Below, in pieces: positions 38,050 to 47,263 of a stretch of 64,000 nt of DNA. Position 1 is the stretch's first letter, and every line of letters begins with the position of its first letter. Position numbers and translations under genes: made by a program. Under the pieces are notes generated by a model that had not been told where the DNA came from, searched no databases, and saw only the letters and a list, made by a program, of their open reading frames with translations. Source of the DNA: Collybia mongolica (taxonomy: Eukaryota > Basidiomycota > Agaricomycetes > Agaricales > Clitocybaceae); NCBI GenBank assembly GCA_013420905.1, contig JAAXNY010000006.1, positions 2,418,001-2,482,000 on the forward strand, written 5' to 3'.

Positions 38050-38410
38050 CCTAAAGCTGAGACCCCCACATTTCAGCAAGGATACAACCATACATTCCGT
38101 GCACCTAAACCAAGCAAGGATACAACATTATGGTCCACACACCTAAAACAAGCAAGGATACAATGTTACGGTCTGCGCACCTGAAACAAGCAAGGATACA
38201 ATGTTACAGTCTGCGCACCTAAAACAAGCAAGAATATGCCCTTATGTTCCATGCACCTAAAGCTGAGACCTGCATTTCAGCAAGAATATGACTGTATGTT
38301 CCATGCACTCAAAGCTGAGTCCCCCACAGTTCAGCAAGGATATGACCTTACATTCTGCGCACCTAAAACAAGCAAGAATGACCTTACATTCCGCACACCT
38401 AAAGCTGACT
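38050..38410 (+). repeat. Imperfect tandem repeat, unit about 44-57 bp
   Basis: Seven or so units with the core AAGCAAGGATACAATGTTAC, then GTCTGCGCACCTAAAACAAG. Later units are diverged (AAAGCTGAGACC..CATTTCAGCAAGAATATG). One frame is open through it but the composition is that of the repeat. Confidence 0.8.
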
Positions 38411-39284
38411 TTGATGCATCTTTGTTCACCCACATCATTCTCGAGCTCTTCACATCCAAAACCAAAAGTATTTTGTACTTGTACTACCTTCATCTAATTA
38501 TTTTTCTACTTGTGAAGATCTCACTCCGCAGTGTCTTCCAATCCATCCCAGTCAATTTCCCCTTCCTCTTCATTCTCGTCCTCTCTGTCCTTGTCCTTGT
38601 CCTCTCTGTCCTTGTCCACTGTGAAACTGAGAATAGATGAAATTCAACCCTGTGTTTCATCCTCATAAATAAGAGAAATAATACATTAAAAATATGAAAT
38701 TCATTCAATTAACAATCCTAAAATGTAATGAATTTCATCTCAAAGATGTTTGAAAACACACCCCCTGTAGGGGGAAAAATGGAGGGAAAACCCCCCTTTA
38801 AGGTATAATTTTGATGGATGAATTTAATGCAAAATTTGTCCATATTCATACCCCTCATAATTCACCCTCATGGGATGAATTTCTTACTATCAAGGGTGCT
38901 ATACTAACCTTTCAAAAAGGATGAATTTCATACTAATAAGGGGTGAGAATAACACCCTTGCAAGTCTTACAAGGGGTGAAACTTATACTATTAAGGGCAG
39001 AAATAACACCCTTGCAAGTCTTACATGAGGGATGAATTTCATACTATTAAGGGCAAAAATACTGGCATTTTATGAGAGATGAAAATCATATGTTCGAATT
39101 CATCCCATTTTCCTCACTTAAATTCATCCTCTTTTTCATCATTTTACTGGATTGTTTTTGGATGAAAGTAGTACTAACTTTTCATCCATTGAAAGGTTGA
39201 AATGCACTCATTTTTATTTGGATATTTCATCCTCTTATAGATGTTTAAATTTGTGTGATTCAACATTTAACAATATTCTAATGA

Positions 39285-40060
39285 TTAGTAGGCTTCTGAT
39301 TCATTCCCTTCCTCATCCTCCTGGTCCTCATCCTCCTGGTCCTCACCCTCCTGGTCCTCACCCTTCTGGTCCCCATCCTCTTCCCCCTCATCACTACTAT
39401 CTACTTCATCCTCATCATGCTCATTTAAGTCAATGTTGACATCCATTTCCTCCTCATCATCAGCATTACTGCCCCCTACTGTATTTCCAGTCTCATTTGT
39501 ATACCCACATTTATGAGCATAGGCGCATTTGTTCTTCAAATGTGACTTGATAAATTCTTGAGTGGCCCAGCCATTATGGAATTTTTTGAGGTATGTATGC
39601 CGACTTTTGGCCTGAAATAAATTATTTAAATGAGTAACAAAGCAGCAAAGAAAAGACTTACCACGCGGATGATTTGACTAATGACTACTGTAGGTTGCCT
39701 GTGCCAAACAACCAAGTAGTTGAGGCCTGCGTTACTAACTAAACTACAAACACAGTGCTATTACTTGTAAGAAAAAAGATTGGAGCAAAGGGTTTTAAGA
39801 AGTAAAACTTACACAAATGGCCTTGTATAAATCAGAATCATCTTGGAGTTGCATTTCAGCCTGGAGATTGAATCCGTTCCCTGCGACGCTGCGCGGTGGG
39901 CATGGTATGGCATTCTTCTGCTGTTCTTTAGCATGGGCAGCTTTGCAAAGGGCTATGAGTTCAGCTAGTCATGTTAGTATGGTATAGGAAGTATGCAAAA
40001 AAAAAAGTAATACCTTTCATTTTCTTCATTTTTGCTTCCATTGCCATTGTCTCTGATGTA
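39285..40060 (-). CDS. Copy b of the acidic-tailed protein gene, inside element E2
   Basis: Exons read MAMEAKMKKMK (about 40,020-40,050), ALCKAAHAKEQQKN then GFNLQAEMQLQDDSDLYKAI (39,810-39,960), NAGLNYLVVWHRQPTVVIS-like (39,665-39,750) and TYLKKFHNGWATQEFIKSHL then KNKCAYAHKCGYTNETG (39,480-39,600). A strongly acidic tail (EDQEGEDQEDEDQEDEEGN) ends at 39285. The tail is encoded by a CTCCTGGTCCTC-type minisatellite. The start is uncertain; an upstream head exon like that of copy c was not found, so the copy may be 5'-truncated. Function unknown. Confidence 0.5.
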
Positions 40061-40165
40061 TTTATCCGTGTACCTGGTGAAACAAAATGTAATAATAGGT
40101 AACATGTTTCCATTTGAAAATCACAGTATCTACATACATAGTATGGACCAATAGTACTGGTCACA

Positions 40166-40673
40166 TATATATATATAGATCAATTAACACAGTCATTTTA
40201 TACTACATATAACACTTCATTCTAATCTAACCAAAATCTCAATTTCTTCTTTTCTAAATGATTCATCTAAGGCAGTAAAGTCATCCCATAAACCCACTAT
40301 TTGTGGGATGAAATACCTTCTATGCTGAACTTAAATCATCCCACATATTCCACCTTTTATGGGATGAAAGTTCACTCTCTAATAGATTAAAATGATCTAA
40401 TAAAACCCACCCATTATAGGATGAAATTCCCCTCTTTTTCACTGGATTAAAATTGTCGCATATAATTCACCTCTAATGGGATGAAAGTTCACACCACTAA
40501 GGGATGAAAATTTCTGAAATTATAAGAGCAGAAATTCATCCTCTCAAGGGATGAAATATCTGGGATGAAGTTTCATCCCAATTTCATACCCTTTAGATTC
40601 ATCCACTAAACTTAGGAAATGCTGCTTTCATCCATTAAGTGGGGGAAAAACCTCCCCCACCAGGTGCACAGTG
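40166..40673 (-). repeat. Right arm of the 507-bp inverted repeat (right end of E2)
   Basis: Near-perfect reverse complement of 36,749-37,254. It forms the terminal 508 bp of E2. The two arms are separated by 2.9 kb (37,255-40,165). Confidence 0.93.
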
Positions 40674-40718
40674 GTCCTTGTCCTTGTCCTTGTCCTTGTC
40701 CTTGTCCTTGTCCTTTCT
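40674..40718. repeat. TTGTCC hexanucleotide microsatellite
   Basis: Seven tandem GTCCTT units directly outside E2. On the minus strand they code for KD dipeptides of the acidic tail of copy c. Related units lie at 38,588-38,616 on the other side of E2. Confidence 0.85.
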
Positions 40719-41882
40719 GTCCTCATCCTTGGAATTCTCATCATTGGTGTTCTCCTTGTCTTCATTATCTTCATCATTGCTCCCAGTTTGCATGTTGTCG
40801 AAGCCAGTGATTGTTTGTAGGTAACCGCATTTATGTGCATAGGCATGCTTGTTCTTCAAGTTTGATTTGATGAACTCCTCGATTGCCCAGCCATGGGGAA
40901 ATAATTTGAGGTAGTCATGGCACTCCCAGGCCTGTGAGGTGCTGTTAGTGTGAAGGAATTGAAGGGGTGAGATCTTACCACTGCAATAATGCGAGTGATA
41001 ACAGGCTTGGGCTGGTGGTGCCATACAATAGAGCAGTTGAGCCCTGCCATATTGATTAAGTTCTGGACACAGCGCTATTTATTGTCAGAACATTGATTAT
41101 AATAAGGCATTATAACTTATAACTTACACAGAGTGTCTTGTACAATTCCCCATCATCCTCTAGGCCCATCTTGTGTTGCAAGTTGAACCCATGTCTGGCA
41201 GAGCCACGTAGCAGCTGTGGTATTGTCTTCTTTGATTCATCCTTTGCAGCTACAGCTTTGCGCAAGGCATGGTTCTCAGCTGAAAATGTTAAAGTATAGA
41301 ATAAAGAACAAGAAAGAATGACAATACCTTTCAATTTCTTCAACTTCACCTCAAGAGCATTTGTTTGTGTCCCTAATCCTATACATTAAAACAGAACGGT
41401 GTTTTGACCCTGGCTAAGCTGACTAATAGAAAGATGACTAATATTACTAATCAACTTCAATGACTAATCAACTTGCCTCTGCTTCGAGTTTAGGTAAGCT
41501 CTGAGCACCTGATCGGTCACATGACTCAAAAACAGCGCACAAATATCAATATCAATATTATTATGTATTTACCACTCTTGATATTACTTACAAGGAATAA
41601 CATTGAAATAATAATGGTGGCTATTATGTTGGAAAACTGTAGAGTTGGCAACACTGCAATAATATATTATTTACTGCCACCCTTCATGCCAAAGGCACAG
41701 GTACTATGCTTGTTCAAGTAAAATGCAATAAGTGATAGGGTCCTGATGATTAAGGAACAGTTACCTGTTATTGTGTTCTTTTTTGAGGACATTGAAGGTG
41801 GTTTGGCCTTGCTGCTTTGCTTTGATGTCTTGGACACCATGGTTTTGGACACTGTGGTTTTGGAAACTTTGGTTTTCGCCAT

Positions 41883-43060
41883 TGAAAAGAATGTACTGGA
41901 AGGAAGAACAATGAGTTGTATTTTTAAAGTCTCAATAGAAGTTAAGATCCATCAGTGGGGCTTTTGACACAGGAACAGACCACCAGCCGATTTTACTACC
42001 ATAAGTGCCAGAACTTTTCTTCCTGACCATGGATCTTGTGATGGAAGGGTTCATGTAAAATAAGTTTACTAGCATGAGAATTAGAATGGGAAATTTGTGG
42101 AGCTGAAGGGATCTCACTGCTCTAAATTTCAGACCTTTGACTGAGCATGGGTAGAGACTCCAGTAGACTAGTGAAAATCATAATATATAAACCACAATAC
42201 AAGTCAGGAAATTCAGAATACTATGAACACAAACCTCAAGTCCAGCTTTACTGTTACTTCTAAAATTCCATCTTGCACTGCAAGTGATCATGGGGCAAGT
42301 GCAACGGAATCTGAAACAGAGTCTGACCAAGAAAGTGCCAACAATTTTGTGGAACCTTGTTCACCAGAGAATCAACTCGGTTTACTGGAGAATAGGGATT
42401 GGGTAACTTGCCGTTCTGATGTCTCAAGTCAGAGAGCCAATGCAACCAGGGAAACAGGTGAGTGTTGGTTTGAATCGGTGATAGGGCCTGAAATTGTTTG
42501 CACTTATAAAGTCAACAAGTAAGGCTATTAGTATCATTTCTAATAACCAAGCAAACAGTAATAAAGGGTTAGAGTCAAGCTCCAAGACGGCTAATCAGAG
42601 AGAACTAGTCTAATGGATAATACACTATCAGTACAGAGGACTATGAGTATGGTCTATTATTAGTCCTATTCACCATGCCCGGTTACAACCTCGGTATCTT
42701 AATTCATAAGTAACCATTGTAGTATGATATCATTAGTCCGGGGATCATCATTAATAGGAGAAGTAATTGTAAATTTGGGACTTGCACAACCCAATCCTAG
42801 TCAGGGGCACTTGGTGTTAACTACCAGAAGAGACAGGACACCGTGAATAACAACTAGGACAATCAGGAGAAGTAAATGACAGTGCCATGCTATTTTAAAT
42901 AACAAAGCGCACAGTCGGGACTTGATAAGAGTTTAGCCAGCTCTTTCAATATTTGATAAGTAACCAGTAACAACATAATTGGCACGTATGGCATGCGCGC
43001 CAAGTCATAGAGGACACGTCAGCATTAAATACGGATCCTTGGCATGGGGGAGCGCGGTTC
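41883..43060. other. AT-rich stretch with one small open frame, no recognised gene
   Basis: No family recognised. A 99-codon frame at 42,223-42,522 (plus) starts MNTNLKSSFTVTSKIPSC and is S/T/E-rich, but lacks motifs or relatives in the window. The start of gypsy A's 5' LTR probably lies in the right part; its exact edge could not be fixed. Confidence 0.4.
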
Positions 43061-43696
43061 CGTATAAAATTTACAATTCTGTATAATATTTAGTTTGTAC
43101 ACTATAAATAGACTGTAGATGAGTAGTGCAAAGGTAAGGGATCTTGCCCCCACTTTGCGCTACTATAGAGTATACAAATCACATTTGTTAAAACACTATT
43201 GCGTGCCCAAATTAAGGCTCAGATTGCTTCAAAGTTGTTTTGATTGGAATTGTTTGAAGAGATCACAGAATCGAAAACTCTTAGTTCACTTGGAACTTAG
43301 TACCGCATTGTCCGTTGGAATTACTAGGCACTTGGCCTTAGTGCACTTGGCACTGTTTGTTTAATAAGTCGCTTGGACTTATAGATCCGCTTGGGATCAT
43401 TAATAATTGAACATACACTTGATACTCAGTCTATTGGATCGAGAGATATTATAAATATACCTAGCAAGCTTTAAACTTGTGTTGAAGCTTTGTCTGAATC
43501 AAACCCATCAAGAGATCATTGGAAAGGGCCTTGACTAGTATTATTCAAAGCTTAGTGCTTCTAAGCACTTGAACCCGAACTTAAAACAGGCGATTCCTAC
43601 TGTTTGTGTGTTGATTGTTAGGTTTGGTGTGTGTGTGTGTAAGAGATTACATTTTATAGCATCAGCACACTTATAGCCCAGGAGCCCCCTTTCATC

Positions 43697-43715
43697 TGGA
43701 GCCCACCGCAAGGGT
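43697..43715 (+). promoter_or_regulatory. Putative tRNA primer-binding site of gypsy A
   Basis: TGGAGCCCACCGCAAGG starts with the TGG that pairs with a tRNA CCA end, 2 nt after a CA dinucleotide. The pattern resembles TGGNGCCCACCG sites of many gypsy elements. The matching tRNA was not identified. Confidence 0.5.
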
Positions 43716-45544
43716 TCAGAGTTTTGAATAGTCTAAAGAGAGCACCACTTTCTTTGAAAAATATTATACCAAGACAAGTAACATTGTCTACAAATTGAAG
43801 TAGAGCGGAGAAAGTTTAGTCAATCTGTCTCAAGAGCCATGCCTGCAAGCCAGCTCGTCAAACAGACTAACTAATCAGCCACTTGCCAGACAAGTAGCTA
43901 CAAAAATGCGGAAGACTATTAATTTGCAAAACTCTGGAGTAACAGAGCCATTACCACCTCCTAGACGCACATGCACATGAGGATCTTCACAACCAGCCTT
44001 TGGATCTTCAGGACCAAGGCAAGTATTTAGAACCCCAGAGCCTTTAGGAAACATATCGACTACTAGTAGACCAGTAGCGCGCGGAAGATCGTCCATAGTA
44101 AACCCAGTAGCAAACCCAAACTCGTTAGCTACTCAGAACCATTCAGTAATCATGACTGAACCTCCTTGTAAATATATGCCCCAACCAGGCGTCCGTGATG
44201 CACCAGTATTCAAAGGAAAAGAGCCCATAGGTTTAATCTGGTTTCTGGAGCAAATGGAGGTCCTATGGAAGGAGTGTAACATTACAAATGATGAAGAAAA
44301 GAAGTTAATGTTAGGAAAATATGCAGACCTACAATCGGAGAATGAGTGGAGGGCATTAGACCACTATAAAACAGGCACTTGGATGGATTTCAAGACAGAG
44401 TTGATCTCTAGTTATCTGGAAGCACTAGTAGCCAAGTTAGAAGCAGTGTGTCATGCCAACCCATGTATTGGAGTAACCGATGGGGCCGCACTGAAAAAGC
44501 TAAAGTGTGAATTCAAAGCAGAATCTATTAAACTCTTGGGAGTTAGGCCACCTATTATCTCTAACCGAGAATTAGTTACCAAGTTCTTGGGATGTCTAGA
44601 CGAAGTCTTCAGATCCCAAGTACAAGGAAGGCTAACCCTGCTAGGGAATAATCAGTCTAATGCCACACAGGCAGGACAGGCCGTTGCTACAAACAACCAA
44701 GCAGATCCTAATACTATTGCCAAAGCCGCCACGCTTGCACGACAAAAAGGGGATCAGTACAATCTGGAGGAAGTTATAGCAACTGCAATCAGCATTTCTG
44801 AAGGCATAGCCAACATGAATATTCCAGACACAAATAGATCTTTTTTAATGTCTGTAACAGCAGCAGCAGCACCCAAGATCAAAGTAGAGATGGATGAAAT
44901 AAAACAACAAATAGTTAATTTGTTAGACCATCTCCAAGTAAATGAGAAGAATATGAGGAGTGGATTCGAGGATGTAATGAAAGCACTTCAACAAGCAACT
45001 GTTCAGAACCATGCCATGAATAGTGCGCCCCAGCAGCATCAGTATCAGAATCAGTACAGAAAGCCTAAAGAAGGACAACCACAAAGACCAAAAGCATATA
45101 AATGTCACTACTGTTTTGCACCCGGACACTTCATCATGGCCTGTCCCAAGAAACAGAAACATTTTAAAGAAGGGAAAATAAAAACTAATGCAAATGGAGG
45201 AGTATGCTTACTAGATGGATCATATATTCCCAGAGAACCAGAAACAGTATCATTGAAAGATAAAGTGGAACACTTCCATTCAAAGAAGGTAGTGGCCCTT
45301 TATTATGGAGATGTCACAGAAGGACCCACTCCCAGAGTATTGTCAGTTATGCATCAGTCACATAATGCAGTAGACAGTAATAACAACATTGGAACCTTGA
45401 AAGCCATAATGGCACAAATGGCCCAATTTCAAGCGCAACAAATGTTAGGACAACAGAGCATGCAAACTGCATTGCCAGTACCGCCTCAGATGCAGAAACA
45501 GGAATATATAAATAATAACTATAATCCTACTGCAAAGAGCACGC

Positions 45545-45960
45545 TGTAAGGGGAACTCCATTTCCGCCTTACTTCGCCGATCTGCTTACTTCGCGCTCAC
45601 TCCATTACATTCACTACATCGCACGTTCATTACCTACGCCCACACGCACCCCCACTCTCTACTTCGCGCGCAGTTCGCCGCCGGACTTCGCACTTGTTCG
45701 GACTATCAAGGGCACGGTCACGTGACCTTCGCTAACCCAACGCGTGTCGTCGTACCGCACCGGGAACGTGTATTTAATGTAGTACTAGGTATATAGCACA
45801 CCCCCCCTGATGGAGGCTCCTCAGAGAATTCTCTTAGGATCCCCTCCACCAGGTGAGTAGCACATATGTCGTACAAGTGAATACATCTCTTAGGATCCCC
45901 TCCACCAGCGTCGGCCCGCTCTACTAAGTTCGCGCGCACTCCGCCGGAGTTGCCCTTACA
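45545..45960 (+). repeat. 5' LTR of gypsy B
   Basis: 416 bp, TGTAAGGGGAACTCC to GTTGCCCTTACA, with imperfect terminal inverted repeats TGTAAGG/CCTTACA. It has a TATATA box at 45,790-45,795. A block TCTTAGGATCCCCTCCACCA occurs twice inside (about 45,833 and 45,890). Confidence 0.96.
45790..45832 (+). promoter_or_regulatory. Gypsy B core promoter and predicted 5' end with self-primer
   Basis: A TATATA box at 45,790-45,795 is followed 28 nt later by AGAGAATTCT (45,823-45,832). This is the exact complement of 45,963-45,972, 2 nt inside the 5' LTR. As in Tf1, the mRNA 5' end could fold onto the primer-binding site. Confidence 0.6.
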
Positions 45961-45962
45961 GT

Positions 45963-45972
45963 AGAATTCTCT
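45963..45972 (+). promoter_or_regulatory. Gypsy B putative self-primed primer-binding site
   Basis: AGAATTCTCT starts 2 nt after the 5' LTR, where a tRNA-type TGG is absent. It is complementary to AGAGAATTCT at 45,823-45,832. Confidence 0.6.
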
Positions 45973-46120
45973 CACCAGCAGAGACCGCGACCTCACCGCA
46001 GCCATTGCCAAATTCCGATCGGCAGAAACTGTCAGCTCCGATACAGAATCCGTCAAGACCGCGCGAGAATCGCCCTCTCCACCCTCCTCCGAACTAGAAG
46101 TGGAACTCCTACTCCGGCCG

Positions 46121-47263
46121 ATGGACGCCGAAACAAGGATGGATAACGTCGAACGAGACGTAGGAGATCTCAATAGGAAGGCGGAGGAACAAGCCGAGCA
46201 GCTTAAGAAGCTCACCGACAGCATCAACGCGCTGATCGCGCTCCAAACCGCGGCTCCCCCACCCCCGGTCAATACCCCTGCACCCAGCGCCCCGGTAAAT
46301 AATGTATCAACACCTCCCCCCGCGACCCACGTTAATTCGGGACGACCTTCGGCACTACGGCCATCGCTTCCCGATGACTTCGACGGATCGCGCGAACGAG
46401 GGCGTGCGTTCATTAACGCATGCGAACTGTATATAAATCTTGTACCACACCAGTTCGCGGATGAAGTGACGCAGGTACGGTGGGCGTACACCTTCATGAA
46501 GAAAGGCCGAGCGTATCTGTTTGCGGACCGGGCCATGCGATACCAGACCGCTACCGGGAACCCGAAGTACGCGACATGGGCCCTATTCCGCGCCGACTTC
46601 GCGGTCAACTTCTTCGTGCAGAGCGAAGCGCAGCGGGCGATTACGAGGTTGGAAACGAGCAGCTACCACCAAGGATCGCGATCGGTGGACGACTACACGG
46701 ATGAGTTCAGGGATCTCATCGACAAGTCGGGATACAAGGAGGGGTTGACGATTGTGGTGAAGTACCGGAAGGGACTGAGCGGAGAGATTCAGTCGCAGAT
46801 CGCGACGATGGCAGTGGGACGACCAGCGGACGATCAGCCGGAACAGTGGTATGTAGCGGCGATGAAGTGCGATGAAAACCGCCTCACCAACGAGGCCTTC
46901 CTGAGCACTAAACCGGCGGCTCGCGCACCTCCCGCACGCACTACCTCGGCGTTTCGCGCACCGCCGCACTTCTCAGCCCCGACGCTGCAACGGATGGCGC
47001 CACCACCACCTCCGCCGCCCCCTGCTCTCCCTCCACCGGTTCCGATGGATGTAGACGCGATGCGGAGGGCTCGAACGAACATCGAGACCTGCCACCGATG
47101 TAAGCAGCCGGGCCATTTCCAGAAGGACTGCCCCCTCCGCTACGACACGCGGTTCATGTCAATGGAGGAGCAGCATGAGTTCGCGCAGCACATCTTCGCG
47201 ATGATGGACGCACAAGTCGAACCGCCGGCGGAAGAAGAGGGTTTTGTAGCGGACAGCGAGTGA
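46121..47263 (+). CDS. Gag of gypsy B
   Basis: First in-frame ATG at 46121 (MDAETRMDNVERDVGDLNRK), a coiled-coil-like head, a P-rich linker (about residues 42-70), a capsid-like domain (LPDDFDGSRERGRAFINACE to YRKGLSGEIQSQIATMAVG), a long P stretch and a CCHC zinc knuckle CHRCKQPGHFQKDCP (near 47,090-47,136). Stop TGA 47,261-47,263. The same frame stays open upstream of the ATG back to a TAG at the primer-binding site, with no ATG. The end EEEGFVADSE holds the G GGT TTT slip site (47,239-47,245). Confidence 0.92.
   Translation: MDAETRMDNVERDVGDLNRKAEEQAEQLKKLTDSINALIALQTAAPPPPVNTPAPSAPVNNVSTPPPATHVNSGRPSALRPSLPDDFDGSRERGRAFINACELYINLVPHQFADEVTQVRWAYTFMKKGRAYLFADRAMRYQTATGNPKYATWALFRADFAVNFFVQSEAQRAITRLETSSYHQGSRSVDDYTDEFRDLIDKSGYKEGLTIVVKYRKGLSGEIQSQIATMAVGRPADDQPEQWYVAAMKCDENRLTNEAFLSTKPAARAPPARTTSAFRAPPHFSAPTLQRMAPPPPPPPPALPPPVPMDVDAMRRARTNIETCHRCKQPGHFQKDCPLRYDTRFMSMEEQHEFAQHIFAMMDAQVEPPAEEEGFVADSE
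47239..47245 (+). other. Predicted -1 ribosomal frameshift site of gypsy B (G GGT TTT)
   Basis: In the gag frame the codons are GAG GGT TTT GTA, so GGGTTTT is a canonical X XXY YYZ heptamer. A slip of one base backward gives TGT AGC GGA and enters the pol frame exactly, 16 nt before the gag stop. Confidence 0.7.

Larger units (their letters stand above)
38617..40673. mobile_element. Element E2: 2,057-bp CACTGTG-end insertion carrying gene copy b
   Basis: Ends are CACTGTGAAACTG (38617) and, read inward from the right, CACTGTGCACCTGG (40673), so 7 bp are shared. Both flanks have GTCCTTGTC directly outside (38608-38616 and 40674-40682), a 9-bp duplication that lies in a TTGTCC repeat. Both subterminal regions are packed with GATGAAATTTCATCCC-like palindromes. 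The insertion splits copy c. Inside is a paralogous gene (copy b), and no recognisable transposase. CACTG ends with subterminal repeats suggest a CACTA-like or other TIR element; assignment is inference. Confidence 0.65.
38521..41882 (-). pseudogene. Copy c of the acidic-tailed protein gene, split by a 2,057-bp insertion
   Basis: Start ATG 41882 gives a K/S/T-rich N-terminus (MAKTKVSKTTVSKTMVSKTS). Further exons read ALEVKLKKLK (41,330-41,360), ALRKAVAAKDESKK then GFNLQHKMGLEDDGELYKTL (41,130-41,280), MAGLNCSIVWHHQPKPVIT (40,985-41,050) and HDYLKLFPHGWAIEEFIKSN then LKNKHAYAHKCGY (40,800-40,930). An acidic tail of KD dipeptides is cut at 40,674 by element E2. The reading continues beyond it at 38,616 with DKDREDKDKDREDENEEEGE and a stop at 38521. 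Similar proteins, with a basic head, an LQ..M.L.DD core, WA..FIK and an acidic tail, are multicopy in agaric genomes as I recall; no function is known. Copies b and c share the exon pattern. Confidence 0.6.

Noticed and set aside
38050..38410. CRISPR-like array
   Set aside because: Units are contiguous and graded in divergence, with no unique spacers, and the genome is fungal.
42768..43654. 5' LTR of gypsy A defined by TGTAAAT...GATTACA
   Set aside because: The best primer-binding site (43,697) lies 43 nt after this proposed end; an LTR end at CA 43,694 fits better. With the 3' LTR lost, the start cannot be fixed.
45718..46608. Long minus-strand ORF across the gypsy B LTR and gag (and its partner at 51,395-51,742)
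   Set aside because: Shadow of GC-rich LTR and gag sequence on the other strand. The LTR part is duplicated simply because the LTR is.
47260..47262. GTG as start codon of gypsy B pol
   Set aside because: The frame is open upstream through the G GGT TTT slip site, and eukaryotic initiation at an internal GTG is unlikely. A -1 frameshift explains it better.
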